64,000 nucleotides of DNA from Bacteroidota bacterium (GTDB taxonomy: Bacteria > Bacteroidota > Bacteroidia > Chitinophagales > Chitinophagaceae). The position numbers and the translations under genes were made by a program. The notes beneath the pieces were generated by a model, which did not search any database, was not told the origin of the DNA, and saw only the letters and a list, made by a program, of their open reading frames with translations. Below, piece after piece: positions 8,671-18,287 of the stretch (position 1 is its first letter; each line of letters starts with the position of its first letter). Location of the stretch: assembly GCA_018970395.1 (NCBI GenBank), contig JAGWWM010000010.1, forward strand, positions 1 through 64,000. Reading direction: 5' to 3'.

Positions 8671-10128
8671 TTAATATCCTTTGTTTTGTTTAAGATTCTT
8701 GTTTGCGTTGATTGCAGAAGTAGGAATCGGGAATACAGTTACATGTTGGGGCGATGCAGGTTTAAAATCACGAGCCACGGTGAATTTGCCAAAACGAATC
8801 AAGTCTTGTCTGCGATGTCCTTCCCAGCATAATTCACGTCCTCTTTCATCCAAAATTTCATTTAAAGTAGGGTCTGCAGCCAATGCAGGTAATCCGGCGC
8901 GCGCACGAACCTGATCAATGATTAATTTCGCACCTCCGGTATTTCCAATATTAAATAAGGCTTCGGCTTTCATCAGTAACACATCGGCATAGCGATAGAC
9001 CACAAAATCATTAGAAGCAGCCCCTCCGTTATATGGAGCAACAGGCTTGTATTTAATGTTTCTGGCTCCTTCAAATGGACCGGCAGCGGTCAAAGAAGAA
9101 ATCTCTTTGGTGTAGGTAATTCCTCCGGGCTGCTGACCAACGACCCATTGTGCCTTTCTTAAATCTGCATCATCATATTTGTCATAAAAATCCTGATGAC
9201 AGGTAGATCCGCCCCAGGTGCTGAAACCGAATTCAGCATTGCCTTGTTCTGCACGAAGCGTTCTGATTCCAATGATATTTCTTGGAGCAGTATTGGCGTT
9301 GATATAAAGAGAATAAATAGATTCATCTTCAGGGTTAACATCACCGAAGATTTCGAGGTAATTCGGATGCAAGCTGTATCCTCCTTTAAGAATAATGGAA
9401 TCACAGGCTTTAGCTGCTTTTTCCCATTGTGGGGTTCCTGAATAAACTTTTGCATTCAGATACACTTTTGCAAGAATCGTGTAACCGGTCCATTTGTTGA
9501 TTCTGCTGTAAAATTCCCCTCCTTTATTGGGAGATAGTAACGGCACATTCGCTTCCAGCTCCGTTACGACCCAATCATAGACAAAGGATCTTGGTTTTTG
9601 CTGAATTTTATCAACGGGTAGGTTGTTTTCTGTATAGAAAGGCACATCTCCCCAACCATCCATCAGCAAATAATATAAGAATGCCCGATACACTTTCGCT
9701 TCAGCAATACCTGAAGCAGGTGCCTTTGCTTTAGTTAATAATTCAACGGCCTGATTGGCTTTAAATACGCCTCTGTACAACCAGTTCCAGGTGTTGTCAA
9801 GAAAAGGATGGTTGGCAGTCCATTTGTGCTGATAGAAGTCTCTCCATACCCCTCCATCATCCCAGTCACCCGTATTACGAGTGGGAATCATCATTTCATC
9901 CGTAGAAACCTCATTGATGTCGTACCAGCCCCTGTCGGCACCGGCATAACCCTTACCCCCCCAGTCACCGCGAATTTCATTGTATAAATCTGCCAGGGCG
10001 CCTTTAATCCCCTCGGGTGAGGCATAAAACTGGCTGGCGACTTGTTGATCATAAACCCCTTCTTCCAACTTGGTACATCCTGTTGCGAAGAGCAACCCTG
10101 TTGTAAGAATGAATAATATTTTTTTCAT
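8671..10128 (-). CDS. susD: SusD/RagB family nutrient-binding lipoprotein
   Basis: 485 residues. Lipoprotein signal with lipobox FATGC (Cys18). SusD family features: N-terminal helices (ALADLYNEIRGDW), a TPR-like core (VYRAFLYYLLMDGWGDVPFYTE, YTILAKVYLNAKVYSG), and the C-terminal region typical of the family (YADVLLMKAEALFNIGN, LDERGRELCWEGHRRQDLIRFGKF, VFPIPTSAINANKNLKQN). SusD forms the lid of the SusC transporter on the cell surface and captures oligosaccharides. Only 72 bp separate it from susC, which fits one transcript. Confidence 0.95.
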   Translation of the reverse strand: MKKILFILTTGLLFATGCTKLEEGVYDQQVASQFYASPEGIKGALADLYNEIRGDWGGKGYAGADRGWYDINEVSTDEMMIPTRNTGDWDDGGVWRDFYQHKWTANHPFLDNTWNWLYRGVFKANQAVELLTKAKAPASGIAEAKVYRAFLYYLLMDGWGDVPFYTENNLPVDKIQQKPRSFVYDWVVTELEANVPLLSPNKGGEFYSRINKWTGYTILAKVYLNAKVYSGTPQWEKAAKACDSIILKGGYSLHPNYLEIFGDVNPEDESIYSLYINANTAPRNIIGIRTLRAEQGNAEFGFSTWGGSTCHQDFYDKYDDADLRKAQWVVGQQPGGITYTKEISSLTAAGPFEGARNIKYKPVAPYNGGAASNDFVVYRYADVLLMKAEALFNIGNTGGAKLIIDQVRARAGLPALAADPTLNEILDERGRELCWEGHRRQDLIRFGKFTVARDFKPASPQHVTVFPIPTSAINANKNLKQNKGY

Positions 10129-10199
10129 ATGTCTGAGTTTAAAATTTTTAATGATTCAAATTATAATGCTAAAGGAAAATGTTTGCTCAATTAATTCAA

Positions 10200-13184
10200 T
10201 TATTTAAAGGATACATTTAATCCGATGGCATAACTGCGCACGCGCGGATAGATACCGGAATCTATGCCACTGCCGCCTGCACCATTCGAACCCACTTCAG
10301 GATCAATCCCTGAATATTTCGTAAATACAGCGAGATTATTCCCGGTTACATATAAACGCAGCGCGCTGATCAGCTTCACATTTTCCAAAGGAATACGATA
10401 CCCTAAAGTGATATTCTCTATGCGCACAAATCCGCCATCCTCCATCCACAGATCACTGGGGCCTGAAACTGTACGAATACCTAGTTCAGGCGCATCTTTC
10501 AAAACATTGGAGGCACCCAGCCTGTCTAACATACTCAAACGAGCGCGGTAATTATTGTAAATCTTATTGCCATGAGCACCCCTTACCACTAGATTGAGGT
10601 CTAGATTCTTATAAGAGACTGTAGGCGTAAATGCCCAGGTGAATTTAGGCATAACCTGACCTGCTAACACCCGGTCTCCCCCTCTGTCGCCAAAATCAAT
10701 TTTTCCGTCTTTATTGTAATCTTCAATAATTTGATTGCCGTTTCCATCAACGCCCGCATGACGAGGGAGGAAGAAGGCTCCGATCGGCTGACCGGCAATA
10801 AGATAAGTAGCATTAAAATTACCGCCTACTCCAATCGCTTCACCGGCACCCCAGGAAACTGTATCCGTTTTTAAAGGAATTCCGTTCAGCGAGCCGCTCA
10901 GTGATTTCACTTCTGTACGAATGCTGGTAAAGTTTCCGGCTAAAGTCACATTCCAGTCGCGTGTGTTGACCAAATTATAATTCAGACTAATTTCAAGCCC
11001 TTGGTTTAAAATAGTTCCTACGTTCGCTTTGATACTATTGAAAGGATAAGGTGGTTGAGGAACATTATAATTAAATAAAAGATCCCTGGTTTCTCCGGTA
11101 AACACATCAATGGTACCGCTTAATTTATTTTTAAGTACGGAGAAATCAATCCCTGCATTAAACATGCGACGGGTTTCCCAGCGAAGATCTCTGTTTTCAT
11201 TCTGCGTAACGGCAAAGTTAGGAATACTGGTTCCTCCAAAGAAGGTGCTGCCGCTTGGACTAACCAAACGAACAGAATTAAGAGGCCCTAAGCCTTGTTG
11301 GTTTCCGGTTACCCCATACCCAACCCGAAATTTAAGATCGTTGATCAGGGAGGAATTCAGCATGAAGTCTTCCTGACTAACCCTCCAGGCAAGATTAACC
11401 GAGGGGAAATTAGCCCATTTGTTATTGGCTCCAAACTTAGAAGAACCGTCTCTGCGGAAACTGGCGGTTGCCAGATATTTGCCTTTATAGGAGTAATTCA
11501 AACGACCCAAAAAAGAAATGAGGGTTTGATCGTTTTTGTACCCACTCATATCTCCTTGCTGAAACTTGCTTACCGTACCTGTTTGTAATGCATTGAATGT
11601 GGTAAAATCGTTCAGATAGCCGCGGCCATTTACTGAGAACCCTTCATAAACCGCTTTTTGCCACTCATAAACACCAATTACATCGAATGAGTGATCCTTA
11701 ACCGTTCTGCGATAGTTTAAAGAAATATTGGTGAGCTTTTCATCACTCAAATTAGTAGAGCGATTGGCAATACCGCCATCGTTACGAGCAGATTCAATCG
11801 TAGTGCGAGGCGCCTGATAGCCACCATATACCCCATCGACTTTACGCCAGGAACCAAACCATCCGGCCGTAAAGCCTTTAAATAATTCGAGGTCTGCTCT
11901 GAAACTACCAAACAAGCTGTTTTGCTGACGACCATCTATGATTTCTTTGGCACGTGCGTAAGGATTCAAATAACCAAATGAAGTTGGATCAATGAAATAG
12001 GGACCATTTCTATCTGTAGGATCGGGATTAGTTTTATAAATCGGATCGGTCGGGCGACGGAAATAAGCAGCTCCGATAGCACCGGGACCATTGTATTTCC
12101 AGTCTGTAATAGAGGAGTTTAAATTCATCGTAAGCGTCAGCTTATTATCCAAAGCTTTTTGTGTTGCTTGAAATCTTCCGATATAATTTTTAAACCCGGA
12201 ATTGATCACAATTCCATCTTGTAAAATAGCAGTCAAGGAAGCCCGGTAATTGAAGCTGCCCGCTCCTCCGCTGAAAGCCAGATTGTGATTTTGCTGAAAT
12301 CCTTTGCGGGTAATTGCATTAAACCAGTCTGTGTTGGCTCCGAAATCAGTAGGATTGGTTAAGCGCTTTTTAGCTTCCGCTCTCCACTCATCCGCAGTTA
12401 ACAATTCATATTTTTTTGCGATTTCTTCAAAAGAAGCTACCACATTATATTCGAGTGTAGTCTTTCCGGCTTTGCCTTTCTTTGTCGTTACCAACAGCAC
12501 CCCTGCCGCTCCGCGAGAACCATAAATAGCAGTAGCAGAAGCATCTTTTAAGATATCCACTGATTCAATTTCTCCGGGAGGAATTTGATTAAACAAATCC
12601 AGATTACCCTGAATGCCATCCACAACCACCAGCGGATCACTACCACCTATAAGAGATGTAACCCCTCTGATACGAATGCCCGGAGCAATACCCGGCTCAC
12701 TTCCGGTTTGCGTCACCGTAACCCCTGCAGCACGTCCGTTGATTTGCTGTAACGGGCTGGAAATGGGTCCTTGATTAAAATCTTTTTCACCAATTTTCGT
12801 TACTGCACCGGTAAGATCTTTTTTACGTTGCGTTCCGTAACCTACTACCACTACCTCGTTCAAAGCAGCTGTAGTTGGATTTAAGGAAACGGTCAACTCT
12901 TTCTGATCGCCGACTTTCACTTCTGTTTTAGTATAACCTACAGAAGAGATAACCAATACTACATCGTTGTTGTCAACAGAAATACTGAAGGTTCCGGCAG
13001 CACCTGTGGTCGTTCCTTTTTTAGAACCCTTTATTGTAACAGATGCATTAGTGACGGGACTGCCGTCTTTACTGTCTGTTACCTTTCCGGTAACGGTTCT
13101 TACCTGGGCAAAGCTGATTTGCGCTGAGACCATTATCAGCAGCATTAAAGCTCCTGAAAAGGCAAGCAGTCGATTGAAGGTCAT
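10200..13184 (-). CDS. susC: SusC/RagA family TonB-linked outer-membrane transporter
   Basis: 994 residues. Signal peptide ending ISFAQ; a carboxypeptidase-like regulatory domain (VTGKVTDSKDGSPVTNASVTIKG) at about 30-105; the SusC-type link NEVVVVGYGTQRKKDLTGAV; a plug domain with the SusC signature (DPLVVVDGIQG, SVDILKDASATAIYGSRGAAGVLLVTTKKG); and a long beta-barrel ending SYAIGLNVSFK. Imports oligosaccharides across the outer membrane with SusD, driven by TonB. Signature motifs are intact, so it should be functional. Gene order amylase-susC-susD-susE argues for maltodextrin or starch as substrate, which is inference. Confidence 0.97.
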   Translation of the reverse strand: MTFNRLLAFSGALMLLIMVSAQISFAQVRTVTGKVTDSKDGSPVTNASVTIKGSKKGTTTGAAGTFSISVDNNDVVLVISSVGYTKTEVKVGDQKELTVSLNPTTAALNEVVVVGYGTQRKKDLTGAVTKIGEKDFNQGPISSPLQQINGRAAGVTVTQTGSEPGIAPGIRIRGVTSLIGGSDPLVVVDGIQGNLDLFNQIPPGEIESVDILKDASATAIYGSRGAAGVLLVTTKKGKAGKTTLEYNVVASFEEIAKKYELLTADEWRAEAKKRLTNPTDFGANTDWFNAITRKGFQQNHNLAFSGGAGSFNYRASLTAILQDGIVINSGFKNYIGRFQATQKALDNKLTLTMNLNSSITDWKYNGPGAIGAAYFRRPTDPIYKTNPDPTDRNGPYFIDPTSFGYLNPYARAKEIIDGRQQNSLFGSFRADLELFKGFTAGWFGSWRKVDGVYGGYQAPRTTIESARNDGGIANRSTNLSDEKLTNISLNYRRTVKDHSFDVIGVYEWQKAVYEGFSVNGRGYLNDFTTFNALQTGTVSKFQQGDMSGYKNDQTLISFLGRLNYSYKGKYLATASFRRDGSSKFGANNKWANFPSVNLAWRVSQEDFMLNSSLINDLKFRVGYGVTGNQQGLGPLNSVRLVSPSGSTFFGGTSIPNFAVTQNENRDLRWETRRMFNAGIDFSVLKNKLSGTIDVFTGETRDLLFNYNVPQPPYPFNSIKANVGTILNQGLEISLNYNLVNTRDWNVTLAGNFTSIRTEVKSLSGSLNGIPLKTDTVSWGAGEAIGVGGNFNATYLIAGQPIGAFFLPRHAGVDGNGNQIIEDYNKDGKIDFGDRGGDRVLAGQVMPKFTWAFTPTVSYKNLDLNLVVRGAHGNKIYNNYRARLSMLDRLGASNVLKDAPELGIRTVSGPSDLWMEDGGFVRIENITLGYRIPLENVKLISALRLYVTGNNLAVFTKYSGIDPEVGSNGAGGSGIDSGIYPRVRSYAIGLNVSFK

Positions 13185-13270
13185 AATCTGAGGTTTTTAG
13201 TTTAGTGAACGCAATATAGTGAATGCTAAATAATTATGAAATAATTGTTAAGATTTTTTTTATGATATTA

Positions 13271-13300
13271 AACAGCCCCTTATTTTGATAAGAGGCTGTT
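13271..13300 (-). terminator. Strong hairpin after the amylase gene, weak terminator
   Basis: AACAGCC (13271-13277) pairs with GGCTGTT (13294-13300); after one mismatch, CTTAT and ATAAG extend the stem around a TTTG loop. It starts 9 bp beyond the amylase stop codon. On the minus strand it is followed only by TTTAATATCAT rather than a U-tract, so it may stabilise the mRNA 3' end or attenuate read-through into susC rather than terminate fully. Confidence 0.45.
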
Positions 13301-13309
13301 ATCCTTAAC

Positions 13310-16267
13310 TTATGGAATGATGACTTTTTGCGTAATTGCCTCTTTTTCAAGCTGCAATTTGAGAAGGTATTGTCCGGAAGGCAGTTGCTTGCCGGCTAAC
13401 TGAAGTGCATTCAACTCAACAGTCTGCACTCCTTTGGCTTGGAAACCAAGATTGCGCTGTCCCATTACCTGACCCTGGATGTTGAGTAACTGTAATTGCA
13501 CACGACCACTTTGAGGAAGCTCATAACGTATCATGGATTGAGCGCCAACTGGGTTGGGATAAACATTCATGCTGAATCCTTTATTTCTTAGGAAAGATTC
13601 GCTCACAGAGGTAACCACTCCTCCGGTTACATTTTGATTGATGAAAATCCTGAATTGACCGGGTGCTAAATTAACGCTTGAGCTTCCTCCGGATACATTA
13701 ATACTGCCCCCATTAGTATAATCATACCAGGTTCCCTGAGCAGGGAAGGTTACGGTAGGATTTTGTTGCACCACATCAAAATTGGCTACAGCCACATAAC
13801 TTAAGTCGGGATGCTTTACAACTATTGTTTTTACATTTCCATCTAAGTTAGTTCCGCCTTCCAAATTGGGAGAGCGGAAGGCAAACTTGAATTGATTCCT
13901 GAGTTTTGCCATAGCAGCATAGGTTTCAAATATTCGCATACGCGGGCCAAAAGCATAGTAATCCCAACGAACCGGTTTATTAGAGGTACGACAGCCGTCA
14001 CTTAGAGAATCAAGTCTCCAGTTAGGAGGACAAGAATTAAGAGAAAAATCAAATCCTAATTCATCAAACTGCCAGATCATTTTAGGGCCGGGGAATGAAA
14101 GGAGGAATCCTCCGACAGCTTCTGATCTTCTTAAAGCCACCGATTGGTCACGAACATTGTGGTTGGCTTGAGACTGGTTGCCAAAACGTAAATTCTCCAC
14201 CATAATTCTCTCTTTATCATGACTGACCGCGTAAGTAATCAGGTGGGGGCGATCGTTTAGATAGGGATCTTGCCAGAATTGGCGGTTTTTCCAATGTACG
14301 TTGCTGAGACTGCCGTTTGAATTGGGAAAACCAATTGAATTTTGTTTAAACACCTCATGCATTTCACCCCAAAGCATCATTTCTCTTTTGGCAAGCTCTG
14401 CCTCCTCATCCCAGTCTCCCAAATGCTCCAGAATACAATAAGATCCGGGCGATGAAGCTTCCATTTGATTTTTATAGTCTTGTAAAATGTTGATTCTATC
14501 CTGATTGTATTTGTTCCAGCAACCAAAATCAGTGAATCCACAATTTTGATTGGTAAATCCTTTACTCAAATCCCATCTGAAGCCATCCACACGATATTCT
14601 TTTAACCAGTAATCAATGAATCTTTTTACATGCTCTCTGGTTTTGGGATAATTATGGTTCATGTCATGAAAGACACTAGCCGGGTGTTGTGCATCCACAT
14701 AGAAATAAGGATTGTTGGCCGCAGTTTTATTGGTCGCCCTATTCCACCACATGGCAGCCAGCGGAGAGGATCCTGTAGCATGGTTAAACGCAACGTCGAG
14801 GATGATTGCAATGCCTCTTTCATGTGCTTTGTCAATCAATTCCTTTAGATCGTTTTTAGTACCATACGCTTTATCGAGTGCTAAGAAATGGTTAGGATTA
14901 TACCCCCAGCTTTCATTGCCGTCAAATTCATTCACCGGCATAAGCTGGATCGCATTAAAACCGAGCTTTTGGAAGTAGCCTAAGGAATCAATGATGCTTC
15001 TGTAACTTCTGGTAGCCACAAAATCACGCACCAGCAATTCATATACCATCAAGTCTCTTTTGTCCGGTCTTCCATAATTCACCGGCGTTTTCCAGTTATA
15101 AGCCGGCTCTCCCGGTACCAATACACTTGCCATACCGGAGGTTCTGCCTGCCGGATATGGAGGCATATTCGGGAAATTGGACTTGGGAATGTATTGATCA
15201 TTCCAGGGATCTAGTACTAATTCGCTATATGGATCCGTAATTTTTAAAGTATCATCGACTACATACTGGAACACATATTTTTGACCGGGAGTAAGGCCTG
15301 TAACGCGTGTCCAGAAGTATTCTCCGTCTTTTTTCATCAGCGATTCGCAAGTAGGAGTCCATTGGTTAAAATCTCCAATTACTGCCACTTTATTTTTTAG
15401 TGGCGCGTGGAGAATCAACAGGGCTTCCGTATTCCCGTTTTCATAAGTAATTCCATCTTGTTTTCCTGCTGGGCGCGCACCGGTCGGATTGGCTTTAGGA
15501 TAAATGAAAAGATTGACTGTGTCTCTTAGTGTATTGTTGCCTGCTGTTGCCTGGTAAGCAATGCTGTGCCGGCACTCAGTGTTGATAAGGGCATTTCCAG
15601 AAACCGTAGTGGCATTGTTGGCATTGCCAATACTTGTAGTGTTTCCGCTATTGGTATAAGTAAGATTAAGGGTCGCATTTTGAGACGTAACGACTGTTAC
15701 GGGAATTGTAACAGGAATTACAGGATTGAGGGGTTCGGGAGTGGGAAAATACATAGGCTGCATAGCCGGTGAGGTAAATTTAGCGGCAAACTCCCCGGAT
15801 TGGTATATTTGAATATACATATCAGATCCGTCAATGTTAGTATGTTTTTTACTGCCATTTCCGCTTCTGAAAAGAATGGCAAGGCGGGTAATTTTTTCAT
15901 TGGCGGGCACCCCATAATATTGACGAAGGGATGATGTAGCTGACCCAATGGTAATTTTCCATCTATTATTACCAAGAGAAGTTGCCCTCAATGGTCCCCA
16001 TGCCTGGGTAAAAATATTTGGCAAATTCCCAAATTTCACGTATCTCCAGTCGGTAGGAAATTTGCTGCTGTCTGTTATCACCCCGGTATGAATATAAACA
16101 TCCCCGGCCGCGTTATTCAGCAATCCCTTATTGCCTTTGGTGGCGTCCAGGGTAATTTCCAATGCAGTGGTTGCGTCCGTAGGGAAATTCACATTGGTAG
16201 TTAACAATTGCGAAAAACTTTTTCCTGCCACAAAAAACAAAACCATCAGTAACAAACCCTTTTTCAT
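13310..16267 (-). CDS. Secreted GH13 alpha-amylase with type IX secretion tail
   Basis: 985 residues. Signal peptide ending GKSFSQ; an N-terminal beta domain of unknown type; a CBM48-like module near 280-370 (VAVIGDFNQWTP); the GH13 barrel from about 405 (YELLVRDF). All four GH13 regions are present: DVAFNH near 491, GFRWD with nucleophile Asp566, acid/base Glu614 in CILEHLGD, and SHDKE with Asp684. The last ~90 residues form a Por/T9SS sorting domain (MNVYPNPV ... LPSGQYLLKLQLEKEAITQKVIIP), so the enzyme should be exported through the type IX system and released or surface-anchored. It degrades starch or related alpha-1,4-glucans to feed the downstream SusCDE proteins. Exact specificity (amylase, pullulanase or other) cannot be read from sequence alone. 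Confidence 0.92.
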   Translation of the reverse strand: MKKGLLLMVLFFVAGKSFSQLLTTNVNFPTDATTALEITLDATKGNKGLLNNAAGDVYIHTGVITDSSKFPTDWRYVKFGNLPNIFTQAWGPLRATSLGNNRWKITIGSATSSLRQYYGVPANEKITRLAILFRSGNGSKKHTNIDGSDMYIQIYQSGEFAAKFTSPAMQPMYFPTPEPLNPVIPVTIPVTVVTSQNATLNLTYTNSGNTTSIGNANNATTVSGNALINTECRHSIAYQATAGNNTLRDTVNLFIYPKANPTGARPAGKQDGITYENGNTEALLILHAPLKNKVAVIGDFNQWTPTCESLMKKDGEYFWTRVTGLTPGQKYVFQYVVDDTLKITDPYSELVLDPWNDQYIPKSNFPNMPPYPAGRTSGMASVLVPGEPAYNWKTPVNYGRPDKRDLMVYELLVRDFVATRSYRSIIDSLGYFQKLGFNAIQLMPVNEFDGNESWGYNPNHFLALDKAYGTKNDLKELIDKAHERGIAIILDVAFNHATGSSPLAAMWWNRATNKTAANNPYFYVDAQHPASVFHDMNHNYPKTREHVKRFIDYWLKEYRVDGFRWDLSKGFTNQNCGFTDFGCWNKYNQDRINILQDYKNQMEASSPGSYCILEHLGDWDEEAELAKREMMLWGEMHEVFKQNSIGFPNSNGSLSNVHWKNRQFWQDPYLNDRPHLITYAVSHDKERIMVENLRFGNQSQANHNVRDQSVALRRSEAVGGFLLSFPGPKMIWQFDELGFDFSLNSCPPNWRLDSLSDGCRTSNKPVRWDYYAFGPRMRIFETYAAMAKLRNQFKFAFRSPNLEGGTNLDGNVKTIVVKHPDLSYVAVANFDVVQQNPTVTFPAQGTWYDYTNGGSINVSGGSSSVNLAPGQFRIFINQNVTGGVVTSVSESFLRNKGFSMNVYPNPVGAQSMIRYELPQSGRVQLQLLNIQGQVMGQRNLGFQAKGVQTVELNALQLAGKQLPSGQYLLKLQLEKEAITQKVIIP

Positions 16268-16494
16268 TTGGTAATAATTTGGTTAATTGGTAATGATGAA
16301 ATACAGCCATCGATTTAATAAATATTTCATCTGAAATTTTGACGTTGTAAATTTATATTTTAATTCGGATATTTTTTTTTTAAACGTATCTTAATTTTTT
16401 TAAAAATTCTTTAAGCTAATAAACGTTAATTTCATTTTGTTTAAAGTTTGTCGGATTTTAATAGAAAAGGTTTAATTGTAAGCTTTATGAGTGT

Positions 16495-16842
16495 TTACCC
16501 CAAACCATATTGCTCCACCCCCACAAAAACGCCCTCCTCCCGCTCCTCGATAGAATATGTTTTTAAGTAATACCCTTCTCCGCTTATATTTCGCCCATTC
16601 TTCAAATCAAAACGATAGCGATGCAAGGGGCAAACAATATTGCCGACAGGGTCGAGCCAACCCTGCGCCATGCGCCCGCCGGCATGCGGACATTTAGCTG
16701 CACAAGCATGAAGGTTTTCCTGATGAATGGCCACACAAATTGGCTTCTCACCTGCCATCACTTCCACAATCTTATTACCGGCGGCAAACAATTCTTCCCT
16801 GCTCTCCGCTACCTTGTACCAGTGTAATTTTTTTTTGAACAT
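16495..16842 (-). CDS. Rieske [2Fe-2S] ferredoxin-like protein
   Basis: 115 residues, a single Rieske domain. The ligand motifs are CPHAGGRM (C-x-H) near residue 51 and CPLHRYRF (C-x2-H) near 71, with the usual spacing. There is no signal peptide and no oxygenase catalytic domain, so it is probably a cytosolic electron carrier of the NirD/BphA3 type. No partner reductase or oxygenase is adjacent, and its redox partner is unknown. About 140 bp of low-complexity repeats separate it from hflX. Confidence 0.85.
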   Translation of the reverse strand: MFKKKLHWYKVAESREELFAAGNKIVEVMAGEKPICVAIHQENLHACAAKCPHAGGRMAQGWLDPVGNIVCPLHRYRFDLKNGRNISGEGYYLKTYSIEEREEGVFVGVEQYGLG

Positions 16843-16942
16843 AAGGGGGAAGGGGGGTTGATTCGTTGATTCGTTAAGGCGTTTAGATGTTTAGAGTTGA
16901 GAGGTTTAGGGGTTTAGTGTCAACCTACAACCTCCAACCTAC

Positions 16943-16975
16943 AACTTTTAGGTTTTGCCTTTTGACCTTTGACTT
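16943..16975. repeat. Low-complexity intergenic repeat shared with 52.2 kb
   Basis: The gap between hflX and the Rieske gene contains tandem fragments such as caacctacaacc and a T-rich run. The 16-mer TTTTGACCTTTGACTT at 16960-16975 recurs exactly at 52186-52201 in another gap, where the flanks are also of the ttttgcc/aaggcaaaa kind. This looks like a dispersed low-complexity element with no coding potential. Confidence 0.5.
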
Positions 16976-16983
16976 AATAATTC

Positions 16984-18171
16984 TCACGAAAACCCCGCTT
17001 TATACGGATACCGAATTCCGTATAGCTCCTTCACCTTATCCAGAATGACCGCACGCAACTGATCCATATTGCGTTTCTCCAATGCGGACACAAACACGCA
17101 ATTCCCCTGTGTTTCATTTTCCCATCTATGCTGCAAATCAGATAAAATCAATGCCTTCTCCTCCGGCTCCAGCCATTCGTCAAACTGCTGCTTTTCATAT
17201 AAATCTGTTTTGTTGAAAATGGTCAGACAGGGCTTATCCGACACCTTCATCTCCTGCAAAGTGCTCAGCACCACCCGCATCTGATCTTCATATTGTGGGT
17301 GTGAAAGATCAACCACATGTAACAATACATCGCTTTCCCTCACTTCATCAAGCGTACTCTTGAAACTTTCTACCAGATGATGGGGCAATTTCCGAATAAA
17401 TCCAACCGTATCACTCAATAAAAAGGGTGTGGTTTCAAAAACCACTTTACGGGTCGTAGTATCGAGGGTAGCGAACAGCTTATTTTCTGCGAAAACTTCT
17501 GCTTTACTCAACACATTCATCAGCGTGCTTTTTCCTACATTGGTATATCCCACCAGCGCTACCCGTATCAATTCCCCTCTTTCCTTTCGCTGCGTTAAAG
17601 CCTGCTTGTCAATCTCCGCCAACCTTCTTCTTAATAAGGCAATTTTATCTTTCACAATCCGGCGATCAGTTTCTATTTCCGTTTCACCCGGCCCCCTTGT
17701 ACCAATGCCGCCCCCTTGTCTTTCAAGGTGTTTCCACATCCCTTTCAGGCGCGGCAGCAGGTATTGATACTGCGCCAGCTCTACTTGCGTTTTGGCTTGT
17801 GCGGTCTTAGCTCTTCCTGCAAAAATGTCGAGAATCAAATCGCTTCGGTCAATGGTATAAACGCCTAGCACTTTTTCAATATTCATGATCTGTGCGCCGC
17901 TCAATTCATCATCAAAAATCACCAGACCGATATTTCTTTCCTGAATGTAGGTTCGTATCTCTTCCAGTTTTCCCTTGCCCACAAAAGTCTTGCTGTCGGG
18001 ATGTGGCAGTTTTTGAGTAAACCGCTTGACCACATCGGCGCCGGCAGTATCAGCAAGAAAGGCTAGTTCATCAAGATATTCAATGAGCTGCTGTTCGGTT
18101 TGTTGTTTGTACACCAGCCCCACCAAAACAGCTCTTTCCCTTACGCCGGATTTAATTTTTTTCTCTATCAA
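16984..18171 (-). CDS. hflX: GTPase HflX
   Basis: Ribosome-associated GTPase that splits stalled 70S ribosomes under stress. The frame has no ATG near its start; TTG at 18171 gives MIEKKIKSGVRERAVLVGL, which aligns with normal HflX N-termini, while a TTG 21 bp upstream would add an odd hydrophobic leader. Motifs: HflX N-terminal domain (FVGKGKLEEIRTYI, VIFDDELSGAQ), the RRRLAEIDKQ coiled segment, and the G domain with P-loop GYTNVGKST, G3 DTVGFIRKLPHHLVESFKSTL and G4 NKTD. About 395 residues, normal. Confidence 0.93.
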   Translation of the reverse strand: MIEKKIKSGVRERAVLVGLVYKQQTEQQLIEYLDELAFLADTAGADVVKRFTQKLPHPDSKTFVGKGKLEEIRTYIQERNIGLVIFDDELSGAQIMNIEKVLGVYTIDRSDLILDIFAGRAKTAQAKTQVELAQYQYLLPRLKGMWKHLERQGGGIGTRGPGETEIETDRRIVKDKIALLRRRLAEIDKQALTQRKERGELIRVALVGYTNVGKSTLMNVLSKAEVFAENKLFATLDTTTRKVVFETTPFLLSDTVGFIRKLPHHLVESFKSTLDEVRESDVLLHVVDLSHPQYEDQMRVVLSTLQEMKVSDKPCLTIFNKTDLYEKQQFDEWLEPEEKALILSDLQHRWENETQGNCVFVSALEKRNMDQLRAVILDKVKELYGIRYPYKAGFS

Positions 18172-18287
18172 AATAAAAAATTGGAAACACAAATGTACGT
18201 CGGCGAGCAGCAGCTTAAGATAAAACTGAAAACTTAAAAGTAAAAAGTTGATCTATTGTATTCTCTTTTGAGTTTTGAGTTCCCCAA

